This document shows positions 19,601 to 30,707 of a stretch of 64,000 nucleotides of DNA, in pieces. The notes below the pieces were generated by a model that did no database searches, was not told the origin of the DNA, and worked only from the letters and a program-made list of their open reading frames with translations. This stretch comes from Alloascoidea africana (taxonomy: Eukaryota; Ascomycota; Alloascoideomycetes; Alloascoideales; Alloascoideaceae). Where the stretch lies: NCBI GenBank assembly GCA_030581615.1, contig JAKTTT010000009.1:124001-188000 (forward strand). The letters run 5' to 3'. Made by a program: the position numbers and the translations under genes. Position 1 is the first letter of the stretch. Every line of letters starts with the position of its first letter.

Positions 19601-22600
19601 CTCAAATGTAAAGCGTTTCACACGGTTGCTTATTGTGATCTCCATTGACGCGAGCAAATCAATAAACTCCACAATGGATGAATGATCGTCTGGATGCAGC
19701 TCCAAAAACTGAATATAGAGGTCTTGAAGCCTTTCCAGTGTTTGCTGTACTTGAAAGTAATGGACAGATAACGGAGATGCACAGTCCGATTTGACAACTT
19801 CCTTCCCCATGTTGAGCAGAAAGTCTAGTATCTCCCTTTGGTCTTTTAGCCACGCAGGATCATTCTTTGACAACGAACACATAAGGTCAATCATGTTCGC
19901 ATACTTTACGCACTTTTGCTCATTAGAGTCGGCTTCTGTGAGCTTGCTCTTAATAGCCGCAACATTTTCTTTGAAGTGTTTATTCAATTGATCACACAGC
20001 TTGGAGCCCACGAAAAATGAAAACCTGGTCCCAGTAGGCCTGTCCCCAAAATTTGAAAGATAAAACTTGAAGCTTTCATCTGGGAATCTCTCCAAAAATT
20101 TCCCGATAGGAGTCCTGAACGGAGAGTCGTGTCTTCTTCGTAAGTTATCTTCTAGAGATTGTAGAGTTTGAAGCATTTTCCCCATAAAGGTGTAAGCTTT
20201 AGGAGGTAGTAAGTGGAAAACGTTTAAGATTGCCATAACAATTTGAACAATAAGGTTGGTTTCCAGCTCTTGTCCAGCAATCAAATAAAGCGCGTTGGGT
20301 TGAGCCCAAGCGTTCAAATGATCCAGTAGCTTGGAGCCGATTTCAACTTTGAAGTAGTTGATTAACAGTTCCAACAAGCCTGCCAAGCTTTCTAGTCCCT
20401 GAACTGTTAACTTCTTGTGATCAGACAAATTCATAAGCATTGGTTTGAGCCCATTTTGCAGCAAATCTTTGGGGAGCTTCAAGTTTTGTGAGAGGACCGC
20501 CTTCAGTCCAGCATGCGCAGCCTTGATCACTTCGCTTGATTTTGAACACAAAGCTTTGAAAAAGACAGCAAGAATTTTTGTTCTAACTTGAGAATTCGAT
20601 TGAGCAAACTCTGGTTTAGTTAACGCCAAAGCGAGAAGTTTCAAACAGACAATCCGTAGTTTTATCAACTGTTGAGAAGTCCTATGCTCGACTACTCTGT
20701 TGATGGTTGTCAGGGACTGGTCATCCGCATCCACAAGTGTAAGTGTCTCCATCAACAATCTTGTCATTTCATCATTGAACTCAAGAAACGACCCTTCCAA
20801 AGCCAGGACAAACGTTATAGCTTCAATATTTGCTATCTGCATTGGAAAAGGGAGGGCCCTTAGCGGCTTTCCAAATATTGGTGAGATCAAAATAGCTTTT
20901 GAAGGTTTGATTATATCGGCAATTTTAACTCCTGTAGCTTCAGAAAGTGCTTTAAACCCTTCTTGCGAAACCTCACGGATTACAGGATTTGCATTCGCGA
21001 GGTCATACACAAGAGTGCCGGTTATAGCTTGGAACGGTCGTTGAATTATCTGTTCCTCGGTTATTCCCTGATTGCATGTTCTGAGGACGTCCAAGATCAG
21101 CTCTTGGGCGAGATTTCGGAGCTCACTTGGCGTTTCTGGTGTGATATCTCTGAGCACGAAAACCATTGCCCTGACAAATTCAAGCTGGCGTTCTTTCAAA
21201 AATTGAAGAGGAAGTTCAAGTTTTTGGATCATAACTTTTAATCCTAAACATCCACTAGCTTTGCGGTAATAATCCTCCTCATAACAAACATGCACAAAAT
21301 GACGAAAAAGAGCTTTGATAAAAGGAAACGACATGGCCTTTTCTTTAGAGCCATATATTATCTCACAAGCATTGAAGATGTAACAAATTGCTTCCTCGCC
21401 GGCTTTTCGGACGTCCGCCAAGTACGAGCCCAGGGCATACGTTATTCCTGTGAAGATAGAGCTCTCATTCAAATAAACTTTACCCTCGTGCGCGTGAACT
21501 GAAAATGGACTCTCGATTTTTTTTCTCATTATGACTTCCTGGCCAATATATAGAAGCGTAAAATGTTCGCATAATCCTTTAATTAACTTCATGCCGTCAT
21601 CTTTAACCTCAGGAATAGAAACAGAGTAGAATAATGCTTCCAATAATCGCTCCAGTAGCTTTTGTTGGTTGTCGAACTTGGCTTGGTCTTTGATAACGTA
21701 TGCTGGAAGTTCCTTATCGCCAGGGATTTTGGTCTCCGTCAAGGCATCAGCGCTCCGGCGAACTACAAGAGCATAATTATCTTCCACTGGAGTGGTATCG
21801 ACCATCAATTTGAGAATACTAGACAAGTACTTGTATGAGCAACGCCGGTAGTGAACATTAACACGGGGATCTTCCAAAATTGATAGTGCGCTCGAAACAG
21901 CAGGGGTTATAGAGACGGGAATTGGTTCGGGTAATCCAAAAATTGCCATTTTCGCTTTAACCTCCTGTGAAAATTCTGTAATAGTCTGTAAATCATGTGG
22001 AGGCGTTACAAATCTTCGGTTTCTACCTCCTAGTTTCCCAAGAATTCTGAAAGTAGTGTGAGCATTTTGATGAGAATATGGGAGCGGTTTGAGATGCTTC
22101 CACAAAGCCTTCATTATATCTTCAATGAATGGTTCAATAATGGGGTCAAAGTATTCCGCTGTCAAATTATCAACACAGAGCTCAAGAGTTCTCAAGCCTT
22201 GAGTTACCAAGTCATGACTACCATTGAGCGCGTAAATAAGGGGCCTCATCAGATAACTTAGGTGGGGAACAAGCACGCTTAGTCGAACAGGTACCGTTAA
22301 GCAAAGCTCAACGTAAATGTCCTTTTCCTGTGGACGCCTAGCCGAAGCTATCAGCCTATTCAAAGTTTCCAGTAGCACTTGCAATAAAGGCATAAGCTCT
22401 TTATATAAATCCTCGAATCTGCCACCACCAATGCTCCTGAATAACGCTCTTATCAGTTGAAAATATAAGATTGGTTCTATCGCAACAGTGGATAGCTCCA
22501 AAGACCTTAGGATGAAGTCGTTAAGATATGGTTTAAGAACTTCTTCATTCCCATGAAAAACGTTGACAGCCATACATGCAAATTTGTACAACTTCATAAG

Positions 22601-24901
22601 AATATTAGATTTTGCTGGCTCAAGTTTTCCCAAGTCTGGCAATTTGTTCTTTAGTAATTGAATAAGAATGCCAAAGAAATTTGAAGAAGTTTGTTCACTA
22701 GCAAGAAAAACCTGGGGCATATGGAGCAATGTTGGATTCTTGAACACTGACTCATAGTAAAATTCAATTTCTGAATGTACAATCTCGTTGAATGTAGCAG
22801 GGTCAATATGATGAAATATTGTCGCAAAAAGTTCAATCAGATCTCTTTCCTCTGCAGAAATGGGGACCGCGCTCGTGCCTGTCAAGTCATATCCTACTTT
22901 TTCGTTTTCAGGTTTTGGGGTTGTGAAAAAGAAAATACCTTTTATTCCCTCGTGGAAAAGTTTTGTGAGTATCACAACTTCCTCATAGTTAAAGGTTTTG
23001 CTTTTATCATTCCATTGTAGTTGTGGATTAAAATCTGGACCTTGAGGCGTGGGGTTGCAAGTTTTGATTATGATGGGCTTGAGGAAAGACATGAGGGTTC
23101 TGAATAGAGCTTTGGCATCAAGTAATGGGTCTTTCTGGACTTCTTGCGTAACCTTGATTGGTGACGCTTTCTGAATATCATACATGTCTAAAGGATCATC
23201 ATTATGGGCTTCCTGAGATTCTTGTTTTTCGGATTTGGAGTCGTCCGACTCGTCAATATCCATGCTGTCGAGATCAACTTTGGCATCAGTTGCAGATTTT
23301 GGCTTCTCCATAGTGAGTTTCTTATATCTTTCGTATTTGGATGGTACAGCTTTTTCCTGATTCTTCACAAACTCTTTATGATGCTTCATAATGTTATCAT
23401 AAGCACAATTCAAGGTTGCAAATCTCTCAACATAGGAGTTAATTATTAGCATAAACAATTGGCGTTGCTCGACTTTGTCAGGTAGCAAAGATATTCTGTC
23501 AACCAGATTGAGAAGAAGCTTTGCACTCATTATTTGCACATTAATAGCGAGCGTATCATCTTGCATATGGCGGCAATAGACTTTAACCGTGTTTGCGATT
23601 TGTTCATCAGTAAGTTCTCCACGAATGTTATGAATAAAGTCTGCAATTGTTGAATAGGCTATGCTGCGAAGCGTTTCGTGTGCAGTGAGACCGTCCCCGG
23701 TCAACAGCTTTTCATTAAAGAGCAGGTTAACATGGGCGTCCCCAGTGAATAGTTTCCGGTATTCAGTGGACAGTATGTGCCTTAGAGAGTGTATCAGATC
23801 TTTTCTTGCCGCGGAAAACTCGCAGGGGCAGTCTTGGAAAAGACGTAGAATAAGATCTGGAATCTGGTCGTAAAAAGCTTTCAGCTCCGCAGCATGCCCC
23901 CGAATAAAAGTATAAGCGATGAAAGTAACGGATTTCACTTGAGACTGGATAAACTCTCCATATAATGCTCGATTTTTGATTAACGGTGACACTGTTGGTA
24001 GAGTTTCTCCCCTTTTTATCGCGGCTAATCTTGCTTCCGCCTGCGGAGGGGCCTCTAAACTCAGCATTTTGATAATATGTGGTATAATTCGAGGTAATAT
24101 GGTACTGGCAAGAGATTTGTAGGTTGTCAACAGTGTCACAATAGTAATTGGACATTCCCCGGCAGTTTTAAAACTCATCATAGCTTTGGGAAGAGATTTT
24201 GGGGAATCAGCCAAATCGCCCGTAAGAGGAGGAGACATTGGTCTGGGACTCTGAAAAGATCCCGGAGTTGAACCTTGAGTTACGCTTCCCTTCTGTCCTG
24301 ATTGACTAAACGATTCGGCTACCACCATGGGCATATTCTTGTATATTTCAATTATCACATTCACAAACTCGCTCACATCAGACATGTTCTTGTAAGATTT
24401 GTGAATATTCGTGATGATTTTAAGACATAGGATCCCATTGTCTTCATTTTCCTCCTTTAGCAAGTTCTGCAAGTTTTCGATTACTTTAGGCGCATATGGT
24501 TGGAAAGCTTCGTTTGTCTGTAAACGATGGAAGATGTCGAGAACGCAATTTCGGAGTCGCTACATAATGTTAGGTCACTTGGATAAAAGCTATATGCAAA
24601 ATAGACAATCTTTTCGCGTCTCTTACCTGTTCGTTTGAGTTACTAGAAAAACTGATAGGCGACGTCTCAAGCAGATTCAAAAACAGAGGAATCATAGTTT
24701 TTAAAAAATATGGATAATCTGGAGAGCTTTGAAAGGCTTCGATCATGTCGCACAGCTCGCTTAGAACGGAGAGCTTGACTTTGACATCTAAAGATATATG
24801 GTCATTAGAAAGCCGCGTTGGGTTGAGACATGCTAGAACTACTTACCATCTTCCTCTAGCCGCGATGCAAATGCATCAATTTGGGGAATGACATCGGACA
24901 T
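13616..24901 (-). CDS. TRA1: Tra1, activator-binding pseudokinase subunit of SAGA and NuA4
   Basis: Three exons, 24847-24901, 24627-24787 and 13616-24559 (minus), joined by introns of 59 and 67 nt, give about 3719 aa (S. cerevisiae Tra1 is 3744). N-terminus MSDVIPQIDAFASRLEED matches Tra1. HEAT repeats fill the first two-thirds. FAT-domain blocks include GLWRRRCKYSETNHALSFEQ and NTNLVYFATQQKAEFFTLKG. The PI3K-like domain has RGHDGSLHSFAVQ and the protein ends in a FATC tail, PRNLAAADTLWMAYL. The kinase lacks the usual catalytic residues, as known for this family. An Asn/Ser/Gly/Pro insertion (about 15170-15350) precedes QPWEYVEE and is longer than in S. cerevisiae. It is the nuclear scaffold by which activators recruit histone acetyltransferases. 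Confidence 0.97.
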
Positions 24902-25257
24902 GATGATACCAGACTATTGAAATTTGTGCATATACCGCTTCCCTTTAACTCCGTCTGGGGATTATTTCTTTAGTCCAAAAAGTGCTGGTGGTTATGGGAT
25001 TTCTCAAAAGTAATGTGGTGAAGTGAAGGGTAGGGAGAAAACGAAAACTGAAAAGTGCGGTTCTCTTTTCCAAAATCTGATTATATAATACAGCACGTGA
25101 TATGCGGTTTTGGCATGTTCAACATAGGACTGGTTTATGAACATTTCAGAAAACTACAAGTGACAATAAATCTTGGCTACTCAAATAGAGTGCTTTCGTG
25201 GCATTATTAAATAAATCTATCCATAAAGGGGGGGGGGGGATTATTAGGATGAACGCT
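24902..25257. promoter_or_regulatory. TRA1 promoter and RPS18 3' flank
   Basis: 356 bp. A CACGTGA site at 25093-25099 is about 190 bp upstream of the TRA1 ATG. A run of about 11 G lies at 25229-25239, just past the RPS18 stop. Confidence 0.5.
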
Positions 25258-26067
25258 TTATTTCTTCTTGGTAACGCCAACCACCTTTCCTCTTCTACCT
25301 GTAGTTTTTGTATGTTGACCTCTAACCTTCAGGCCCCAGTAATGTCTCAATCCTCTATGGGCTCTCATCTTCTTGAGACGTTCCAAATCTTCTCTCAACT
25401 TGGATTCTAACTGGTTGGCCAAGATGTGTGTGTCTTTGCCATCAACTATATCCCTCTGTCTGTTCAGGAACCATGTTGGGATCTTGTACTGAGTTGGATT
25501 CTGCATAATTGTGACAATTCGCTCCAGCTCCTCTTGAGTGAGTTCTCCGGCTCTCTTATTAAGGTCAACATCGGCTTTCTTGCAGACCAAGTTGGCATAT
25601 CGGCGACCAACTCCACGAATAGTGGTCAGGGCATACATAATCTTTATTCTTCCATCAACATTTGTGTTGAGGAGCCTAAAAATCATGTTAGAGCGATTTT
25701 TCTACAAGGAGTTGAGTATCAGCGGGAGGAAGTTGTAGGTTTATTCTTCAAAGAGTAAAGGGGATTCAACCCGTGCAAAGAGCGCTTTCTACTGTGGCGT
25801 TTGTCGCTACTTGCGGCATTCCTCGTTAATCCGACATACTGAAATAATCATCTGGATCGTTTATACCAAGTGCCATTCAGAATTCTTAAAAAACAAAGTT
25901 TCGTATCCTCTCGAGATATCTCGTAGTTGTGATCTTCTCGGATAGCTCATGGCGTTTGCACAATACCTCTTCTCAAAAACAACATATAAAGGCACCCACT
26001 TCCAAGAATCGTAAACTTACCGAAGAATATGCTGAAAACTGCCTTGTTCTTGAACTACAAAGGACAT
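25258..26067 (-). CDS. RPS18: 40S ribosomal protein S18 (uS13)
   Basis: Exons 26021-26067 ([15 protein letters not shown]) and 25258-25675, split by a 345-nt intron, give a 154-aa protein. It keeps [18 protein letters not shown], the helix-two-turn-helix part [17 protein letters not shown] and the basic C-terminus [16 protein letters not shown], so it is a clear uS13 orthologue at the head of the small subunit. The intron splits the Arg codon after HIL, at the usual early position of ribosomal-protein introns, and it is the longest intron in the window. A TCTAAC branch site sits about 12 nt before the acceptor. It shares a divergent promoter with RNH201. Confidence 0.97.
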
Positions 26068-26478
26068 GATGGTCGATAGTATACAGTGTTTCAGTGTCTT
26101 GTGCTAGTGATTAATATTGAATCAAGTGGTATCCGTTCTCATATGTATTGGTTCTGAAATATACCCTAGGAGTCTATCTGTCTGTGTTACCTAAATCGGA
26201 AAAGTACAGCATGAAAATACCACGTGATACATGAAAAATAGAGATTAGAGAAAGATTGTGGGTTTAGAGTACTAAATTAAAAAATGCTCTAATGGATTTG
26301 TTTGAGATGAATATCTGGAGAGATTTATATGTTGGTTACTAAATGAGTGGTGGTGGGGTTGTGTGTCTTCAGTTCCTGGACTCAAAGGTTAACGCGACGC
26401 GTGGAACAAAACACAAACATATTTTATCCCAGCAGTTGAGCTTCCACCTCTACACTTCAAGATCAGATTTACATCAAA
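26068..26478. promoter_or_regulatory. RPS18/RNH201 divergent promoter
   Basis: 411 bp. A CACGTGAT site at 26221-26228 lies about 155 bp from the RPS18 start; Cbf1-type sites are known at ribosomal-protein genes of several non-Saccharomyces yeasts. A separate ACGCGT lies next to RNH201. Confidence 0.5.
26397..26402. promoter_or_regulatory. MluI cell-cycle box (MCB) upstream of RNH201
   Basis: ACGCGT, overlapping another ACGCG, about 77 bp before the RNH201 ATG. This is the binding site of MBF, which drives G1/S genes in yeasts. A six-base palindrome occurs by chance, so position is the main support. Confidence 0.45.
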
Positions 26479-27553
26479 ATGGCAAAAAAGAGGTCGTTTT
26501 CAGCGATTGATGAAGATGATTCGGATAAAAATCATAAAGTTTCATTTGTCCCACCTTCTATCCCCGCTTTAAACACGTTCGAATCGACTACCTACATCTC
26601 TGATATCCCAAAGCAAATATTGGAAAGCCCCAAAGAGCCGTGTATTTTAGGAGTGGATGAGGCAGGTCGAGGTCCAGTGCTAGGTAAACACGCAGAGAAA
26701 TGATTGCTAAAGGTGATAATTGACTAACTGTAACACCTATAGGACCAATGGTATATGGAGTCTGCTACTGCCTCAAATCGTATAACGAATTACCAAAGTA
26801 TGGATTTGCAGATTCAAAGACTCTTACTGAACCTGTAAGAGCCCGGCTTTTATCGCAAATATGCGATTCAAACTCAGAGCTATTTCAGAATGTGGGATGG
26901 TCCACGAGGACAATGTCACCTAGGGATATATCAGCCGGAATGCTACGGCCAAAGAAACTTACAAACTACAACCTGAATGAACAAGCACACGACACGACTA
27001 TGGAACTGATCCAAGGAATACTTGATCAAGGAGTACTCTTGTCCGAGATATATGTGGACACGGTCGGTCCACCTGTGTCGTATCAGGCAAAGCTGCAACA
27101 ACGGTTCCCCGGGATCAAAGTCACTGTGGCCAAAAAAGCAGATTCTCTGTATCCCATAGTCAGCGCGGCAAGCATTTGCGCTAAAGTGACAAGAGATGCA
27201 TCTCTCGAAGTTTCTCATCCAGATAGTAAGATCTGGGGATGTGGGTATCCAAGTGACTCAAAGACTTCTAGCTGGCTAAAGAAAAGTATGGATCCTGTGT
27301 TTGGCTGGCCCAAGGTAGTTAGATTCTCATGGCAAACTACAAAAGATGTTTTAAAAAGCCAAGGAGGAGTTGAAGTGAAATGGTAAGTTTGTTATTGGAA
27401 GAGCGCTTTAAAAAAGAAAGACTAACACAAAAGAACGAAAGGTTGGATGATAAAAAGGAAGCATATGATCTTTCAACTTTCTTGTTCAAGAAAGATTCAG
27501 TCAGCTCCCTCCCTTTATCAACCAGATGGTTCGGGGAAGCTACCGACTTTTAG
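26479..27553 (+). CDS. RNH201: Ribonuclease H2 catalytic subunit A
   Basis: Three exons, 26479-26683, 26743-27382 and 27442-27553, give 318 aa. The catalytic motif DEAGRGPVLG spans the first junction (continuing GPMVYG); YVDTVGPP and KKADSLYPIVSAAS carry the other active-site acids. RNase H2 removes ribonucleotides and RNA primers from DNA in the nucleus. The third exon is inferred: reading on from VEVKW hits a stop at once, but GTAAGT, an ACTAAC branch site and an AAAG acceptor join it in phase to LDDKKEAYDLSTFLFKK and a terminal STRWFGEATDF. RNase H2A proteins normally extend past the KW position and often end in an aromatic tail, which supports splicing. Without it the protein would end 37 residues earlier. 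Confidence 0.92.
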
Positions 27554-28303
27554 TAACTTTTCACTGTGTGCCTTGGATCTGTTTTGCCACCCTTTTCCTT
27601 CTTGGACATGCTGTTTTGGGGTTTTTTTTTTTCATTTCTTTGTAGAATACTAAGAGAAATAGGTAATGAAATGAACATCAAGGGTCAGAAAGTTTGAGTA
27701 CTAGAACCTTTAAATTAACTAGCTTGTCTGCGTTGAAAGTTGGAAAGTCATTGCTTCCCGACTCTTCTGCCGAGGCTTGCACAAGATAAATGTAACTATG
27801 AACTTGGCATAACTTTAGCCTTATTCGTGTATGGTATATCTATTGTGTTGTGGTTGTACTTTGAACAATTAAAGTATGAACCGTAAGGTCTTCTCTTTCC
27901 AATGATGAGGTGAAAGTTTGTATGGGCGATACCATAAGGGGCCGATTAATGACATCATTGCTATTAGCGTATTATAACGGCTACGAGAATATCATTACAA
28001 GGATAAATGTAATAGATAAGAATTATCTGTCTTGTTAGAATGATTTTCTAGATAACTAGATAATCCACGTAGTCTTGTTGTTGTCCCTTAGGAAGGAATC
28101 ACTAGATATGAGGTGCTTTATAAGGTTTCTAGGGTACTATTTCAAACCCAATCCTGGTCTTGTCCAGGAAGAACAATAACCATTCCCTTAACACCCTTAC
28201 TTCTCGGGTTCGGGATATATAAATCGTGCCAGAGCCGGCGGCTTTACGATTCCAACCACTGCTTCTTTGTAGCACGCACGGTGGAAACGAACTGATATCA
28301 AAG
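27554..28303. promoter_or_regulatory. Intergenic; promoter of the GRE2-like gene
   Basis: 750 bp. TATATAAA at 28216-28223, about 80 bp before the ATG, is a good TATA box, as expected for a stress-type reductase. Nothing else recognised. Confidence 0.55.
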
Positions 28304-29365
28304 ATGACCAAAGTTGTTCTGACTGGAGCCTCGGGCTTTATTGCCCTCCATATTCTGGATCAACTTCTTTTCGACCCGAAAAACTACTTTGTCGTTGCAA
28401 CTGTTCGATCTCAAGAAACAGCGTCTAGGCTGATCAAGAGTTTCAAAAGCCTGTATCCAGATCAGCCTTCGTTAATCTCACCAGAAAAGCTAGAGTTTGA
28501 AATCGTCCCGGATATTGCAAATCTCAATGCTTTCGACGAGGCTATCAAGAAACACTCAGATGTTGATTTCGTCATTCACACCGCTTCGCCGTTTGCTTTG
28601 GCTGTTGCAGATCCCGAGAAGGAATTGCTGGAGCCAGCCGTCAATGGAACAGTGGGAATTCTCGGCTCCTTAAAGAAATATGCGCCGAATGTCAAACATA
28701 TTGTGGTTACCTCGTCATTTGCATCAATGGAAGACAGGAGTAAAGTTAATGATCCAACGCATGTGTTCAACGAAGAATCATGGTCGCCGCTGGTTTGGGA
28801 AACCGCCAGAGATGATGAGATCCTTGCCTATTGTGCTTCCAAATTGTACGCGGAAAGAGCTGGTTTGGAGTTCATCGCAAAAGAAAAGCCCCATTTTACT
28901 TTCTCCACCATTAACCCTGTTCTGGTTTGGGGACCCCAGCTATTCAAATCATCTCTTGAAAAACCCTCCGCTAACACTTCAACACAGATTTTCCTAGAAA
29001 TTCTGGGCACAAAGCCAGATGATACAACCTTGAGCAACTCGTTTTGTTTCTCGGTGGTGGATGTGCGGGATGTAGCAAAGTTCCATCTCAGGGCTATTGC
29101 CAACCCCGAGGCTGCCAAGGGTAAAAGATGGATATGTGCCTCCAATGTCATTAGCTCTCAAACCGTTCTAGATATTATTCACGAAAAGTTTCCTCAAGTC
29201 TCCGAGAAGATAGGGAAAGGCCTTCCTGGAGGAGGCAAAGCACTCGAACAAGAGCTTGCAAAATTCGACACATCCAGTACCAGAAGAGACGCAGGACTCG
29301 AATTTATGGACGCCGAAACCTCGGTCTATGACACTGCTAAGCAAATCATCGATGTCAAGTTTTAG
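28304..29365 (+). CDS. GRE2: NADPH-dependent aldehyde/ketone reductase, Gre2-like extended SDR
   Basis: A single-exon 353-aa protein. Residues 4-22 hold the Rossmann motif VVLTGASGFIALHILDQLL (a TGxxGxxG type), then HTASPF, the catalytic serine in VVTSSFASM and the YxxxK pair in AYCASKLYAE. NPVLVWGPQ and the C-terminal helices also fit the Gre2/dihydroflavonol-reductase-like group (S. cerevisiae Gre2 is 342 aa). Members reduce methylglyoxal, isovaleraldehyde and bulky ketones with NADPH. The frame is open upstream, but the ATG at 28304 starts directly before the Rossmann strand. There is a strong TATA box upstream. Many yeasts hold several such genes, so orthology to Gre2 itself is not certain. 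Confidence 0.88.
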   Translation: MTKVVLTGASGFIALHILDQLLFDPKNYFVVATVRSQETASRLIKSFKSLYPDQPSLISPEKLEFEIVPDIANLNAFDEAIKKHSDVDFVIHTASPFALAVADPEKELLEPAVNGTVGILGSLKKYAPNVKHIVVTSSFASMEDRSKVNDPTHVFNEESWSPLVWETARDDEILAYCASKLYAERAGLEFIAKEKPHFTFSTINPVLVWGPQLFKSSLEKPSANTSTQIFLEILGTKPDDTTLSNSFCFSVVDVRDVAKFHLRAIANPEAAKGKRWICASNVISSQTVLDIIHEKFPQVSEKIGKGLPGGGKALEQELAKFDTSSTRRDAGLEFMDAETSVYDTAKQIIDVKF

Positions 29366-30707
29366 TGTATATAGGGTGTTTTAGTTGATTTCTTGGTTGT
29401 AGAAGATAAGATAGAGTCACATGAAGTAGGGTAAGTTGATGCTGGCAAAGTCCGCTATCAGCATGCCAGCGCTAGTTCAGAGAGTGTTAGAATTTAAAAA
29501 GCTTGGTAGAGATAGAGAAGGAAAATGCCACAAAATGGTAGCACAATAGGCCGAAGACCTGCTTGTATGATAAACAAAGTGTACTGGAGGCCTTCTTGCT
29601 TGTATATAGTAGTCTGTGAACACAGAGAGATAACCAAGAATGCTCTAAACTATTGAACACGTTTCTTCCCCTTACCAGTAGTCATGAGCTATGGTGACGT
29701 AGACATCTCTCTCTGCTGCTGCTGGTTTCTGGAACAGCTATATAGATAGGTCCGGGCATTGGGAATAAGGAATAATAATCCGAAACACAAGAAGCTTATC
29801 AGGTGTGATTGGCCAGCTTGTGCAGACCTCGAGAGTCAAATTAAACATTTTAAAGTACGAGGTTCAAGCATTTGGAGGAAAAGCTTGGCCCAAACTATAT
29901 CACTAGAATGCCCATGCAAAGCAAAGTAGAGGCTACTTTTCTGTCTTCGGTTTAGACTGTCTGGGAGCCGAACGGCTAGCCTTATTCGGCCGGCGCCATC
30001 CACATCCACAATAAGAGTAAGAGGTCCTCGGATTAATAGGCTTAAGTTAGGGTTGCACATGAACAAAACAACAGCCTTGCTGTTTGTGACAGTTGGTAAA
30101 CGGGCCTTTTGAGGCCAGGCAGAAGAAACACACAGCCTTGCAGATGGGACTTGAACCCCAAACCCCAAATACAAAAGTACGAGGCATTCCCTCGCCAGCA
30201 CCATCCATCCCAGTATATATATCCCATTTGGTACTCTCTGCAAGACGGCAACGACGCCTCCAAGCCAAGTCAGCCGGTGGAAAGGACGTGGCGGTGGTGC
30301 CTGACCAGGATTTTTGTCCACTAAAACTCTCGACGACGTCATTTCGACTGCATTTACCCTCCCAACTCCTCGATCGCTGGGGACTTAAAGACGAATCTCT
30401 CCTTTCCTCCCTCTTTTTTCCCCCCTCTACTTCTCGGGCCCTGTATCTCTAGGTTTTTCGCCGTTTTGCCTTTTTCTCAACAACTGTATCAACCAGCTTT
30501 GCCCGGCTTTGAGGGATTGCGAGGGACTGTTCGCTATATTGGATTTTGAAATCCATATAGAAAGTCCCATCCCCGCTTACTGTGGACTGCTTTAAACATC
30601 AGGAGACAGTAACGAGACCAGTAACCTACAACTTCTATATTTTCGAGAATATTCCATCATCTACACCAGAAGATAGCGCTCTTGCAAAACAAGCTTTGCA
30701 ATTCAAG
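29366..30707. promoter_or_regulatory. Long intergenic region upstream of the copper-fist gene
   Basis: 1.34 kb. Short minus-strand ORFs at 29836-30342 show no family features. A TTCAAGTCC box-B-like string at about 30155 was checked for a tRNA and rejected. The last 300 bp are pyrimidine-rich and likely form a leader. Confidence 0.5.

Noticed and set aside
30090-30220. tRNA-like box B (GGTTCAAGTCC on the minus strand)
   Set aside because: The T-arm pairs only three bases, the acceptor arm has no partner and no anticodon arm folds.
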